Shown: one piece after another, positions 1 to 11,328 of the stretch
Numbering within the stretch: the first letter of the stretch is position 1
Layout: every line of letters begins with the position of its first letter
From: Euphorbia lathyris
Lineage: Eukaryota; Streptophyta; Magnoliopsida; Malpighiales; Euphorbiaceae
Assembly: GCF_963576675.1 (NCBI RefSeq)
Contig: NC_088917.1
Location: forward strand, 74,200,610 to 74,264,609
DNA: 64,000 bases
Direction: 5' to 3'
Position numbers and translations under genes: made by a program
The notes under the pieces: generated by a model
What the model saw: the letters and a program-made list of their open reading frames with translations, nothing else
Database searches by the model: none
Told to the model about the DNA's origin: nothing

Positions 1-22
1 TAAATGGGCTGGACCCATAACA
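1..22 (-). repeat. start of the 3' LTR of the copia element
   Basis: On the minus strand this begins TGTTATGGGTCCAGCCCATT, identical to the start of the 5' LTR at 4875. It defines the element boundary just after the polypurine tract. Confidence 0.85.
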
Positions 23-40
23 ATCTCCCCCTCCAGCCCA
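23..40 (-). other. polypurine tract of the copia element
   Basis: On the minus strand the sequence GGGCTGGAGGGGGAGAT lies directly before the 3' LTR. This is the usual position and composition for plus-strand priming in copia elements. Confidence 0.8.
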
Positions 41-67
41 TCACGGAAAGGAAGGAACACAAATTCT

Positions 68-1567
68 TTAATTTTTGAATCTCATCCCGGAGAGCTTACT
101 AGAAAGCTCAAGCTTACTTCCGGGAACCACCTTGGTTAACATGTCTGCTGCATTTTTATCTGTGTGGACTTTCTTTAACAACAATTCTTTCTCTTCAATC
201 ACATTCTGTAACCAATGATATCTAATATCAATGTGCTTAGTACGAGCATGATACATGGTATTCTTGCTCAAGTCCATAGCACTCTGACTGTCACAGAATG
301 TCACATACTCACATTGCTTCAAACCCAACTCTTAAAGAAACCTCTTCAGCCAAATCATCTCCTTACACGCTTCCACAGCTGCTATATACTCTGCCTCAGT
401 AGTGGACAATGCTACACACTTTTGTAGCTTGGATTGCCATGAAATGGCTCCCCCTGAAAATGTAAACACATAACTTGAGGTAGACTTTCTATTATCAAGA
501 TCACCAGCCATATCTGCATCTGTATATCCCTCAAGAATCGGTATGCCACCTCCATAACACAAACTCAATTTGGAAGTACCACGTAAATATCTGAAAATCC
601 ACTTAACAGCTTCCCAATGAACCTTACCCAGATTGGATAAGTATCTACTCACCAAACCAACAGCCTGTGCAATATCTGGTCTAGTACAAACCATAGCATA
701 CATCAAAGAACCAACAGCAGATGAATAAGGAACAGAAGACATACTTGCTTTTTCTTCATCTGACTTAGGACAAGCTCTATTACTCAACTTGAAATGAGCT
801 GCTAAAGGTGTATTAACTGGCTTGGCATTCTTCATATTGAACCTTTCAAGCACACGTTCAATATACTTTTCTTGTGATAACCACAACTTTGCAGCTTTCC
901 TATCACGAACTATCTCCATGCCTAAGATCTGCTTAGCTGGACCCAAGTCTTTCATGTCAAATGACTTGGACAAATCCTTCTTTAAGTTGGAATTCATCTC
1001 TGCATCTTGTCCAACTATCAACATATCATCCACATATAAAAGAAGGATAATAAATTTACCTCTAGGGAAATTTCTAAAATACACACAAGGATCTGCTGAA
1101 GTTCTATTATAACCATTCTTTGTCATGAAAGAATCGAACTTTCGATACCATTGCCTTGGTGCCTGTTTGATCCCATAAAGACTCTTCTTCAACTTACAAA
1201 CAAGCTTTTCTTTTCCCTTCTCTTCAAACCCTTCAGGTTGCTCCATATATATCTCCTCATGCAAATCACCATGCAAGAAAGCAGTTTTCACATCAAGCTC
1301 TTCCAACTCCAAATCAAGACTTGCAGCTAAACCCAAAACAGTTCTTATAGATGTCATATTGACAACATGAGAGAAGATCTCATCAAAATCAATGTCCTTC
1401 TTCTGATTGCAACCCTTTACCACCAATCTAGCTTTGCGCTTCATTATCTTGTCACCATCTTTTTTGTTCTTGAAAACCCATCTATTTTTCAAGACCTTAT
1501 TGCCTTTAGAAGGATTCACAAGCACATATGTCTCATTCTTTTTCAAGGAATCCATCTATTCCTTCAT
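68..1567 (-). pseudogene. copia reverse transcriptase and RNase H, two nonsense breaks
   Basis: The reverse transcriptase copies element RNA into DNA and the RNase H removes the RNA strand. The long open part (1555-332) shows the copia signatures ARLVVKG, the catalytic LLYVDDM, and the C-terminal RNase H block DADMAGD, STSSYVF and LSTTEAEYIA. Reading continues in the same frame through a TAA near 332-334 (a codon between WLKRFL and ELGLKQ) into 328-68, which holds DSQSA, ARTKHIDIRYHW and ADMLTK, the normal end of copia pol. A TAG just upstream of MDSLKKN (about 1561) separates it from the integrase tail. The domains are otherwise well kept, which suggests a fairly recent death. Confidence 0.93.
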
Positions 1568-3530
1568 AGCATCAAGCCAAAGATTTTTGTCTTTACTAGA
1601 CAACACTTCTTCAAAGTTCTCTGGCTCCCCCTCATCAGTGACAAGAATAAACTCTGAGCTTGGATATTTTGTAGAAGGTTTTCTTTCTCTAGTTGACCTT
1701 CGAATCGGTGCTTCTTCCACCAAAGGAGATGGCTGCTCCCCCTGCTCATGAACATCCTCTACATCATTCTGGTCATCATATGGAGCATCATCAAATTATG
1801 GTACACCACCACCATCATTATCAAATTCTGGTGCATCACCATCTTCATTTGGTTGTACCTCCTCAACACCATCAAGTGTTGCTTCAACATTCTCATTTGT
1901 TGGCTGCTCAATAGGAATAGGAGTAGAAACAGAAGACACATCAGTAGTATCAAAAGACAATATATGAGTAGAATTGTACCTTGTACTTAGAAGTTCTGCA
2001 CCCATCTCATGCTCAAAGAATACTACATCTCTGCTTCTAACTATCTTCTTCTTCTCTGGATCATAGTGTCTAAAACCATATTCCTCATCACTATAGCCAA
2101 TAAATACACAAGGATTAGTCTTGGAATCAAGCTTTGATCTCTGTTCTTTTGGCACATGCATGTATGCCTTGCATCCAAAGACTCTCAAATGTGAATAAGT
2201 AAGATCTCTACCCTTCCATGCTTTCTCGGGTATCTCAAGGCCAAGAGGAATTGATGGTGAACGATTGATCAAGTACACTGAAGTATTAACAGCTTCAGCC
2301 CAAAATGTCTTTGGAAGATTAGACATTCTAAGCATACATCTCACTTTCTCCACAATTGTTCTGTTCATTCTCTCTGCTACACCATTGTGTTGAGGGGTAC
2401 CGGGCACAATTTTTATATGTCTAATTCCATGGTGTGAGCAATAATTCTGAAATTCTTTAGAAGTGTACTCACCACCATTATCAGATCGAAGACACTTCAA
2501 TTTTCTTTCTATCTCCCTTTCTACCATGACATGAAACTTCTTGAAAGTTTCAAACACTTCACTCTTTGTCTTCAACATGTAAACCCAATTTCTCCGAGTA
2601 GCATAATCAATAAAAGTGACAAAATATTTACTGCCACTAAGAGACTCCACCTCTAAAGGACCACAAACATCAGAGTGTATCAACTCCAACTTTCCTTCCT
2701 TCTTTGTAGACTTCTTAGAAAAGTAAGCTCTATGTTGCTTTCCTGCTAAGCAATAATCATAAGGGTCAAAAGAAACAGATTTATCAACAGGAATAAGAGA
2801 TTTACCTGCCAAAAGCTTTAACCCTTTATCTGTCATGTGTCCCAATCTTATATGCCACAAATTTGGAGAGTTCTTTTCTTCAATTGTATTTAGCTCACCA
2901 GAACATATATTTAAGTATGTTTTATACAAAGAACAACACAACTCGCCACGAGCAACTGTCAATGAACCCTTGGACAATCTCCATTTGCCATCTCCAAAGG
3001 TATGCTTGAAGCCTTCTTGATCAAGAACATTTGCAGACAACAAGTTAAGGCGTAAATCGGGAATATGACGCACATTCTTCAATATAAGCATGCACCCAAC
3101 ACTTGTCTTCACCCGAATATCACCCATGCCAACAATGCTTGCCGAACTCTGATTTCCCATCTTGACACTACCAAAATCTCCTGCTTTGTAGTTCAAGAAG
3201 TATTCCTTTCTAGGAACACAATGATAAGAAGCTCCTGTATCAACAAGCCATTCTGTGTCTGAACCATCAACATGATGACACTCACTAGTTGCACAAATCA
3301 AAGCAACACCATCATCACTTTTAGCAGTGACAGCTGCAGTATTTTTATCATCTCCATCCTTTTGAGAATCTTGCTTCTTGCCTTGTTCTCTTTTCCAACG
3401 ATAACAATATTTCTTTATGTTACCCGGTTTGTTGCAGTGATGACATACCATAGACTCGTTCCCATCTCTGGACTTAGACCTACCTCTCGAGTTACCACCT
3501 CTTTGGACCTCTACTCTTGCCTCTACCTCT
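1568..3530 (-). pseudogene. copia zinc knuckle, protease and integrase
   Basis: In order on the minus strand: a basic RGRSKSRD linker, a CCHC-type knuckle reading CHHCNKPGNIKKYC, a protease with WLVDTGASYHC, and an integrase. The integrase has an HHCC-like start (LWHIRLGH), the catalytic D (HSDVCGP), D (LRSDNGGEY) and E (NGVAERMNR), then the C-terminal KAYMHVPKEQRSKLD region. Two metal-ligand positions look mutated: the knuckle His is Asn, and the first Cys of the integrase CxxC is Tyr (PYDYCLAGKQHR). An in-frame TAA near 1796 separates it from the 1755-1564 tail (IRRSTRERKPS), which continues in the same frame. Confidence 0.92.
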
Positions 3531-4169
3531 GTACTCAACAACAAGAGCTTGTGAATTATCAACTCCCATCTCCTTTCTTCTTATCTCTTCATTAAACATA
3601 CTCTCTTTGATCACATCCAAAGAAAGTACACCATCTGGAGTAGAGTTACTAATAGTCACAACAAGAGTTTTCCAACTATCTGGCAATAAACTCAACAGAA
3701 ATAAAGCCTGCAACTCATCATCAAGAATAATCTTCATAGTGGTAAGTTTGTTGATTATATCTTGAAAATCACTAAGATGTTCAGAAACTGACTTCCCACT
3801 TTTCAACTTCAAATTAACAAGCCTCTTAATCAAAGAAGCCTTGTTATGAGCAGTCTTTCTTTCATAAAGACCCTCTAATTTCTTCCACAAATCATATGGG
3901 TTGGACTCTTGAGAAACATGGTTGAAAATGCTAATATCAACCCATTGTCTGATAGTCCCTAAAGTCTTTCTTTTCAACTTTTCCCATTCTCTATCTTCCA
4001 TCTTTTCAGGTTTAACCGGTTTAGACACACTACCATCCTCTTTAATTTCTTTATCAATTGGGTCATACAAGTCTTTGCAAAAAAGCAAATCTTCCATCAT
4101 AGGTCTCCATATAGAATAATTGGTTGATGTCAATTTAACCATGGAACTAATACTGCTATTAGACTCCAT
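3492..4169 (-). pseudogene. copia gag, frameshifted from pol
   Basis: The likely start is the ATG at 4169 (MESNSSISSM), shortly after the primer binding site. An open frame runs further upstream into the LTR but that part is untranslated leader. The protein has the copia gag pattern: KLTSTNYSIWRPMM near the start, then DLWKKLEGLYERK and LKSGKSVSEHLSDFQDIINKL. It ends in a basic GRGKSRG tail in a different frame from the zinc knuckle, so an indel near 3510-3530 breaks the original gag-pol frame. Confidence 0.92.
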
Positions 4170-4190
4170 AGTTAACTTCAAATTAACCTT

Positions 4191-4202
4191 GCTCTGATAC
4201 CA
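4191..4202 (-). other. primer binding site, initiator tRNA-Met
   Basis: TGGTATCAGAGC on the minus strand starts two bases inside the 5' LTR end. This is the standard plant copia primer site. Confidence 0.9.
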
Positions 4203-4204
4203 AT

Positions 4205-4875
4205 TGCAGGACCCAAAAGACGGGTTACCAATAACACGCGGAATACGAATAACAACACCACAATGATCAATCTCACAAGGATCAACTAAAGCACAACCCA
4301 AGTTCCAAATCAAAACAGCAACAATAACCGCAAGGATAGAAATCTAAACCACAATCAACAACACAAGATTTATACATGGAAAACCTCTTCGGTGTGAACA
4401 GTAAAAACCACGGGACGTTTGAGGAGTCCACCCTACTTCTCTTATTATGATAAAATTGAGGGAAAAAAAACCCAACAAAGTTCTTACAAAAGGTTTATAA
4501 CCCACCAACAATCATGAAACAATAAGAGATTTTAAGAAGTAGAAAATACCACAAAAGAACAAAGAATCTGCTAGCAAACTGATCCCTATACGAACAGCCC
4601 TTAATGACCTCCAAATCCAATCTCCAACGGTCGAAGTGAGGATACAGATGTTAAGAAGGTTGTGTCCAAAAATCACGCAATTGTGACGGTCGGATCTCAA
4701 GATATCACCGAATTCGTGGGACTGCTCAAGAAGAAGAAATGCTGATTTCGGATTTCACTTTTGTGGTGGCTACTCTCTCTTTCTTTCTTGCTCAAAGACT
4801 CTAAAAATAACCCTTAAATACCTAGGGTTAAACCACACAAATAAATGGGCCTAAAAATGGGCTGGACCCATAACA
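4205..4875 (-). repeat. 5' LTR of the copia element, 671 bp
   Basis: The LTR starts TGTTATGG at 4875 and ends CCTGCA at 4205, with TG...CA ends. It is followed by the primer site and flanked outside by TTACA. Confidence 0.88.
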
Positions 4876-4880
4876 TTACA

Positions 4881-7256
4881 AGCATTAGGCCTATATGAAT
4901 TTAATTTATTAATGTCTAAACTCTTAGAAATAGAATTTTAATGATAAATATATGAACAACTTTAAATGATTTTGGTTTAAGATTGATTGATTTCCTAATG
5001 ATGTATGATTTCCAGAATCAATTGTAATATCAACACTTACATTCCAGGACTATGAGTTCATAGCATGTGGCATGTTATGTATGGAAGTTGTTTATAGCTT
5101 GAAAGAGTAAGTTTACCTAAATTCTAATTTTCCTTAAATCAATACTAATAGTTGCTAATTTCGAGCTCTCTCTTTTTCTTCTTTTTCCTATTTAGTAATC
5201 TTGCTCTTGGATTTTATTTCAATTGAACAAAGTTCAAAGTTTTATGAAAGATCATATTATGGTAACACAAAATGAACAATTTTTTAGAATTCTTTAAGTT
5301 GCTTAACATGTTTCATGAGTTCTGCAATTATGTCATGTACTAATTAAATGTCTTCTTTTAATGATCTCTAAATATAAATCGAAATAATTTATTAACTGGT
5401 TTTTTAAAATTATAATGAATTGTTTCTCTGTTTTGGCTATGATGGAAGTTGTATTTAATTTTTCGGGTTTGTCTATTTACGAAGCTTCAGTTGTTTGTCT
5501 CCCTCTTTTCCATGCTCTTCAATTCTGCTGTAAGTTGTAAAGGCACCTCCCAACTTGCTTCCTCTATTCTGAGTGATTATGTTCTTTCCTCTATTATTAA
5601 GAGATAAACTATGTGTTCCTCTTCTTTAGATTTTTTTTATGTTAAATGACTTCGGTTTCTTATTGTTTGTTTTCTCTTTTAGGATTAGGATTCTTATTTT
5701 CTCTTATTGATTCCTAACTCAATAAGCTTTGAAGCATGGAGGTTTAAGGCCAACGGAGTTCACCAAGTGCTGAGAATATAACTTTGAAATGCTCTCTATT
5801 TTTGCTTCAGTTTTCTTTCTATGTCATATCAGGTGAGTCTATTTTTCATGAGAAGATTCAAATGCAATTATTGAGGTCAATATTAATAATTCCATATATA
5901 TATCTTTCAAAAGGGTAAAATCGTATTTCATAGGGGTGATATTCAAATGTTCTGGTACTTTCAGGAGTATCTCCTTCTTCCTGGTCTTTATCTTTACTAT
6001 CCTCCTTTGTAGCTTTGAAGCTAGAGATGAAGTAGTTATTGTGTTTTCGGTTGGTTCTCTCCATCCTCTGTCAAAGTTAAGGTCTAGAGCTCCTCCTACT
6101 TTAAGTGATTGTAATTTTCTTCCTCTTCTTGCTTGTGAATTGCTGGTTTTTTTTATCTACAACTGCACATACAAATGTGCATTATGTCAGTAATATGCTT
6201 TGATTAATGTGCTTGATCTTGAATTAGCATTTTGGCTTTTACTATGATATTATCATTAATATATTAATGCGGTTTTTTTTCAAGAATATGACACCGATCG
6301 GTATAGATATTTTTTTCAAGAATTCTGAAGGCAAAAAACATGGTTTGGACCCCTATAGATATTTCTACTATCCAATTTATCAACTAAATAATAAAGGGAC
6401 TTTAACAATGTATCGGTTAATCCTTTGATTAATATGCATGTTATTATTAATTTTATTTTTTACAGGAAAAAGAGAGACATGGTGATTGTAAAGGAAAGAA
6501 GAAATGGGAGCTAAGCCAAAAGATTTTAGCTAATGTAAATCAAAGAATAGCCACAATGTTTTTCTCATAATATATGTATGTTTTTTTTCTATGTATTAAC
6601 TATTAACAAAGTGTCTTGAATAATCTATTTTCCTAAACTATGTATTGAATAAGATTTTTCTCAAATAAATTAGCACTATAAAAAATCTATAAAACTATGA
6701 AATTGGGATGCCAATATTGTAGATGCAGTATTTTGAAACACACATTTATTTAAAAAGATTAATGTTTTATTTATATATTTATATTTTTTTTGATAAGTTC
6801 TATAAAAGGTAAAATAAATAATTAAAAGATAATAATTCATATTTAAATAAATACATGTGATAGGTACCGGATGAGAATATAATTCTCCTCTTGGGTATAT
6901 GCTATTTGCCATGTTTATAATTATTTGATTTATTTATTAATTTTTGATGGGTAAAGATATGTTACCTGTTGGTACTCGCGAATTAAATGAAATAATAATG
7001 GAACTCAATATATATATATATATATTAATGGAATGGAACAATAGTTCCATTAAACCGGTAAAGATATGAGTGTGACATTAACGACGGATTATCGGTTGTC
7101 ATTCCTAATTTTACCTATTTTATACTGAAATATTTAACAAGTTAATAAAATATTTTTCTAGAATATTAAAATTGGCAACGCTATGTTATTAGAGCTAAAT
7201 TAGAAAAAAAAATAATTAATACAAACAAATAGTTACATTCTCTAGAAAATTTTATA
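4881..7256. other. AT-rich DNA, possible Helitron interior; no gene assigned
   Basis: No protein domain is recognised. A 59-nt stretch at 5048-5106 lies between an AG and a GTAAGT and could be a captured exon, but its translation is not identified. The ORF at 5858-6064 (minus) and its overlap on plus are unsupported. Because a Helitron 3' end closes this stretch at 7287, it may be Helitron cargo interrupted by the copia element; no 5' TC end was found. Confidence 0.4.
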
Positions 7257-7258
7257 AA

Positions 7259-7287
7259 CCCGGTGCAATTGCACCGGTCTAAACTAG
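7259..7287 (+). mobile_element. Helitron 3' terminus
   Basis: An 18-bp perfect palindrome, CCGGTGCAATTGCACCGG (7260-7277), is followed by TCTAAA and then CTAG at 7284-7287, with a T immediately after. Palindrome, short spacer, CTRR and host T are the structure of plant Helitron 3' ends. Sequence just outside (TTTCAACT...) matches the interior of the repeat seen at 46, 52 and 61 kb, as expected for insertion into that repeat. Confidence 0.75.
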
Positions 7288-9100
7288 TTTTCAACTCTAG
7301 GAAGTGACAACTATTGCAAGTAAAATGAATTATCAGATTCCATGTACAAGGAAGAATTTCCTAATTTGATTTTTTATTATTTAATTGGTACATTTCTACT
7401 CCAAATAATATATATTTGGAAGCGGAATCACCAAATATCCAACAATTTATAACCATGCCATTTTTAGTCTCATTTTCTAATATTTCCAAATTAGATTTCA
7501 CCAAGTTTGAGTTTGTTTAAGTTCATTACTGTCAAGTTTATCCTAGAGATAAGGTGCCTAGAGATAAGGTGCAAAAATACCAACTTTTACGATCAGGAGT
7601 AATTTTACCCATAATACTTAAAATGGTACAATTTTATCCCTAACATTAGCAATTAAGAGCAATTTTACCTCTAACGTTGACAAGTTAATTTAAAAAATTA
7701 TTCATCTACGCTTCACATGTGCATCATTTATCACTCACTAATTATATATCACAGTCATATGATTAGACGTGAATTTTTTTTTTAAATTTAAAAAATATAT
7801 TATCCTTCATACGAGTTGGAAAAAAAAATCAAATATTTCGCGAATTTTTTTTATCTTTAGTTTCATTATTAAATCACAAAAATTATGACATATACGTGTT
7901 TTATAATAATGTCTAAAATTAACCCAACGTATGAACATTAGGGGTAAAATTGTTCTTAGCTGCTAAGATAAGGATAAAATTGCATTATTTTAAACGTTAG
8001 GAGTGAAACTGCTCCTGGCTATAAATTGACCCACCTTATGCCTTATTCCTACCTATAAAACGTCACTTTTATATGACAAGGCTTTTGTGAATTGTATTAC
8101 ACGTACTAGATTTAATACGTGACTATACATTCATTTTTGCAATTATCAACAAAACACTGATATAGGTATACATACAAGTATCGGTATGCATACGGGTACA
8201 GTAAACAACATTTTTGAAAAAATATGAGAAACCCATAAATAACACTTGTAATAATTCACAAGTCGTCAGTTCATAAAAAGAACGTTTAGTACTTCAAATT
8301 ATTTAAACTATAAGTCTAAATATTAGAATACATTTTCAGATCTTTATGTAGAAACATTTAATAATGATTAGATTTTAGTTATTTATTTATTTATTTATTT
8401 TTACAAATAAAAGGATGAGTGCAAACTGGTTTTCGATTAATTATTTATATTAGAGATTTATATATGTTAAGAATGTTATTTCTAGTTTTGTATTACACGT
8501 TTGACCAAAATAAATATTATATTACACGTGATTTTTTACCTAGTTCAAACTATGTATAGTTATTGGTTCTTCTAGATAGAGTTAGATTAGGTTTCTGTTA
8601 GTTGGTCTAGGAATGGTTTTTGTAAGTATATATTTGGACAATTCCGTCAAGGAATATAATAGTGAATTATTTCAGGATTCAACCCCTTTCAATATATTAA
8701 ATTTTTTATATTAACTCGTATTTTTATAAAGTTATTTAAAAAAAATCCCCTAAATTTTACCTAATTTATTATGAAACATATCCCCAACGTATCCCCATAA
8801 TTAAAATAAAAAAGAAAAATAGGATATTTGTTTTTGCTGTATCGTACGTATTTTCGGCGTATCGTATCTCTGGAGTATCCGATACGCGTACGTCAACCAC
8901 TTAAAAGTATCTATGCTTTCATAGCTAATTATAGTTTTAAAAAATATGTTGTCTGTGTCATTAGACCTATTACAGTACAATTAGTGGAACAAAATATATT
9001 AATGTACTTAGTTCTATCATATCATAATTAATGGGATATTTTATGTCATGTCCGTGTCTAAATTTCTAGAATTTATACCTTGATATTAATATATATTATA
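7288..9100 (-). repeat. inverted partial copy of the block C repeat
   Basis: The reverse complement matches parts of 43.6-45.6 kb and 51.9-53.3 kb: the segment ending in the TTCCTTATACATGGAATCTGAT region, the stacked ATACGGGTACG-type motif region (near 8160-8200) and the TTGACGAAGTTGTCCA region (near 8635). It carries its own MITE. No coding sequence is seen. Confidence 0.75.
7553..8037. mobile_element. MITE of the AACGTTAGGGGTAAAATTG family
   Basis: Inverted ends begin near AAGGTGCAAAAATACC and contain stacked copies of a roughly 28-bp unit (variants of AACGTTAGGGGTAAAATTGC). Other members are at 17.2, 42.6, 44.9, 46.0, 60.2 and 61.1 kb. The member at 42561 shows a 9-bp target duplication, pointing to a Mutator-type origin. 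Confidence 0.75.
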
Positions 9101-9502
9101 ATTATTGGGTGTGTGATTTTTATTTGGTGCTATAGGAAAAGTTTGGAGTTAATTTGATGGTTTTATGTGTAAATTAAAAGTTTAGGATATTTTTTAAAAG
9201 ATTATATAAAGATGGAGGACCCAGAACATACGATTATGTTCTTCTCTTTTCTTTTTCTATTCCTTTCATCTTCATCTTCAGTTTTCTCTGAACCATTTCT
9301 CCACTGTTTCTTTGATTTACGGAGTTTCGACCGTCTGAATCACTTGAAATTTAAACCATATCATCCTTATGCATAGTTCTAAGTTCCAACAGAATAGTTT
9401 TTGAGTTTCGAAAGTGTTTGGAGGGAAAACGTTTTAGACAGAATTTAGAGGAGAATTGAACGGATGTGTTTTCTTCAATTAATAGCCAAGGTAAGTAACT
9501 AT
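9101..9502. other. unassigned flank left of the CACTA element
   Basis: Pyrimidine-rich then mixed DNA, continuous with 13957 onward once the CACTA element and its TAT duplication are removed. It includes AGGTAAGTAA just before the insertion, which resembles a splice donor, but no protein or LTR could be identified. Confidence 0.3.
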
Positions 9503-9840
9503 CACTAGTACAGAAATGCTCACTTGTGTCGCACCTCTTGTGTCGCGCCTGAAGAGAAGGCGACACAACAGAGCAACTAGTGTCGCGCGTTCTTTAAACG
9601 CGACACAACTAAGTATTTTGTGTCATCACTTGTGTCACGCTTGAAGAGCGTGCGTCACAAATGAGTTACTTCTTGTATCGCTTGTCTTTCAGTGCGACAC
9701 AAGAGTAAGCTTGTGACGCGCTTTTACTAAAACGACACAAGGAGTGTTTTATCTTTGTGACACGCTTTTATAAAAGCGACACAAGTAGTGCGTTATCTTT
9801 GTGTCGCTCCTTTCTAAAGTGCGACACAACTAATACGAAC
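9503..9840. repeat. left TIR and subterminal repeat array of the CACTA element
   Basis: Repeated TGTGTCGC and GCGACACA motifs occur in direct and inverted order, often as facing pairs 12-20 bp apart. Such arrays are the binding sites for the element's TNPA-type protein in known CACTA elements. Confidence 0.85.
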
Positions 9841-10079
9841 TACTATTTGAATATAAATATTTTTTCTTCATATTTTTTTTTCTTAGTTTCTACATATTTC
9901 TTAAAAAATTACAAAAATGATGAAAATTAAATATCCTGTACATATATATATATATATAAACTTATAAACTTATCCCATATAAATTAATTAAAAATAAAAT
10001 GAGCTGAAAAATATATACTTAAAGTGTAAAAATGGAGGATCGAACTTAATTAAAAATAAAATGAACTAAAATGTAAATA

Positions 10080-10241
10080 CGGAGGTTCGAACCTCTAACC
10101 TGCCAAAACATTACCTAATATCTTAACCATCTAAGCCATTATATTTTTTGTCAATCACTCACTGATTTTAAACTTATCCCAATACATTAATTAAAAATAA
10201 AATGAACTAAAATATAAATACAGAGGTTCGAACCTCTAACC
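10080..10241 (-). repeat. tRNA-like modules with A and B box
   Basis: On the minus strand TGGCTTAGATGG (about 10140) matches the Pol III A box and GAGGTTCGAACCTC (about 10085) matches the B box. A second B box copy lies at 10224-10238 in a near-duplicate segment. No cloverleaf of a real tRNA can be formed. Similar modules occur in the hAT elements at 27, 34.6, 42.4 and 48.9 kb. Confidence 0.55.
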
Positions 10242-10340
10242 AGGGGCGGAACCAAGGGGTTGAGTGGGGCTCGAGCCCCGGCGGGGGAAAAAAAAAAATT
10301 TTTTTCTTCCAAAACGATGTGGTTTTGATTTTAATGAAAA
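10242..10340 (+). mobile_element. hAT-like terminal sequence
   Basis: CAGGGGCGGAACCAAGG followed by GGGGCTCGAGCCCC is a typical plant hAT end. The opposite end was not located before 13956, so the extent is unknown. The GC-rich stretch 10380-10600 may be its former 5' leader. Confidence 0.5.
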
Positions 10341-10861
10341 TAAATCAAATTAAAAGGCACAGACAGCACAGCACCTAATTAAGACCTAAATCCCTAATTT
10401 GAGAAGAGGAGAGCAACGCGAGAGTTACGATTCTTCTACGCACTCGCACACCGCCGGCTCAACTCAGGGGGAATCGCACAACTCAGTTCACCGCCGGCCA
10501 CTAGTCAGTCAGTCGCTGCTTGCAAGTCAGTCTCCATCGCCGCCGGCCACCGTTCAGTTCAGTCGCTGCGCAAAACGCAAGGTCAGGGGAAAAATTAATT
10601 TTGATTTTATGCCTTTGCTTTGCTTCATCTTTTTTGTGCCTTTGCTTTGCTTCATCTGTTAGTACCTCTACTTTTCCTTCTTCATTTACCTTCAATAACC
10701 CCTGTTTTAATATGCATATCAATTACTTCACATAAAAATGTCGAAATGAGTAAAAATGGGAGAAGTCTAGTAGAAACAAAGTTCAAATTTTTGGATTGAC
10801 TTGCTTTGACTTGCTTTGACTGACTCGTCTAATTGCCACTCACTTTATTGTGTAATCAAAG

Positions 10862-11328
10862 AACAAGGATAGTATTGAATCTGTGGTGATGGAACACTTA
10901 AGAATGAATGGAGCATACTGGGGATTGACCACTCTAGATCTTTTATGGGAAAGCTTGATGCAGTTGATTCAAATGAAGTAATTGAATGGATTGTGCAATG
11001 GCAACATGAATCTGGTATTTAAAGCATGTTCCCCTTTGATTTATTTGCTTGCATTTATGTATTTTTTGTTGGAAAACTAGTTGTGGAGATAATACATGCA
11101 CAATGATCTATTAAATATAGTTAGAACATTGACTACACACTTTGTGATTTAGGTGGTTTTTCTGGTAATATTGGACATGATCCCCATATATTGTACACGC
11201 TGAGTGCCGTCCAAATTATAGTTCTTTTCGACAGGCTAAATGCTCTTGATGCTGAGAAAGTGTCAAACTGTATCCTTCATGCCTTGTGTTTGGATGCACT
11301 CCTGGTGGGGAGTCTCATGCTGGACAGA
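10862..11328 (+). pseudogene. captured fragment of Rab geranylgeranyl transferase beta subunit
   Basis: The parent enzyme (RabGGTase, type II geranylgeranyl transferase) prenylates Rab GTPases. Exon 10862-11014 encodes [18 protein letters not shown], then after a small indel the frame of [16 protein letters not shown] and QHESG, ending at a GT donor. Exon two starts after AG at 11153 with [20 protein letters not shown], then [16 protein letters not shown]. The next piece jumps to the codons for [11 protein letters not shown], ending at another GT near 11329, so an intron and part of an exon were lost. Frame breaks and missing ends make it a pseudogene. It sits inside the CACTA element in the same orientation as the kinase fragment downstream, which indicates transduplication of genomic, intron-bearing DNA. 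Confidence 0.85.

Larger units (their letters stand above)
1..4875 (-). mobile_element. Ty1/copia LTR retrotransposon, degenerate, truncated by window edge
   Basis: Read on the minus strand the order is LTR (4875-4205), primer binding site, gag, protease, integrase, reverse transcriptase, RNase H, polypurine tract and the first 22 bp of the second LTR. Protease-integrase-RT-RNase H is the copia order. The second LTR lies mostly beyond base 1, so its target duplication cannot be checked; TTACA at 4876-4880 is the candidate on this side. The coding region has one gag/pol frameshift and three in-frame stops (near 1796, 1561 and 332), so it cannot make a full polyprotein. The domain style resembles Tnt1-type plant elements; the exact lineage is not assigned. 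Confidence 0.95.

Noticed and set aside
215..4119. Plus-strand ORFs of 60-114 codons across the copia region
   Set aside because: They are shadows of the minus-strand gag-pol, with no domain or codon support.
5858..6193. Overlapping ORFs of 68 and 85 codons
   Set aside because: No recognisable domain, no supporting neighbour; the translation of the third frame is no better.
10080..10160. A tRNA gene
   Set aside because: A and B box matches exist, but no acceptor stem or anticodon arm can be formed; treated as a tRNA-like module.
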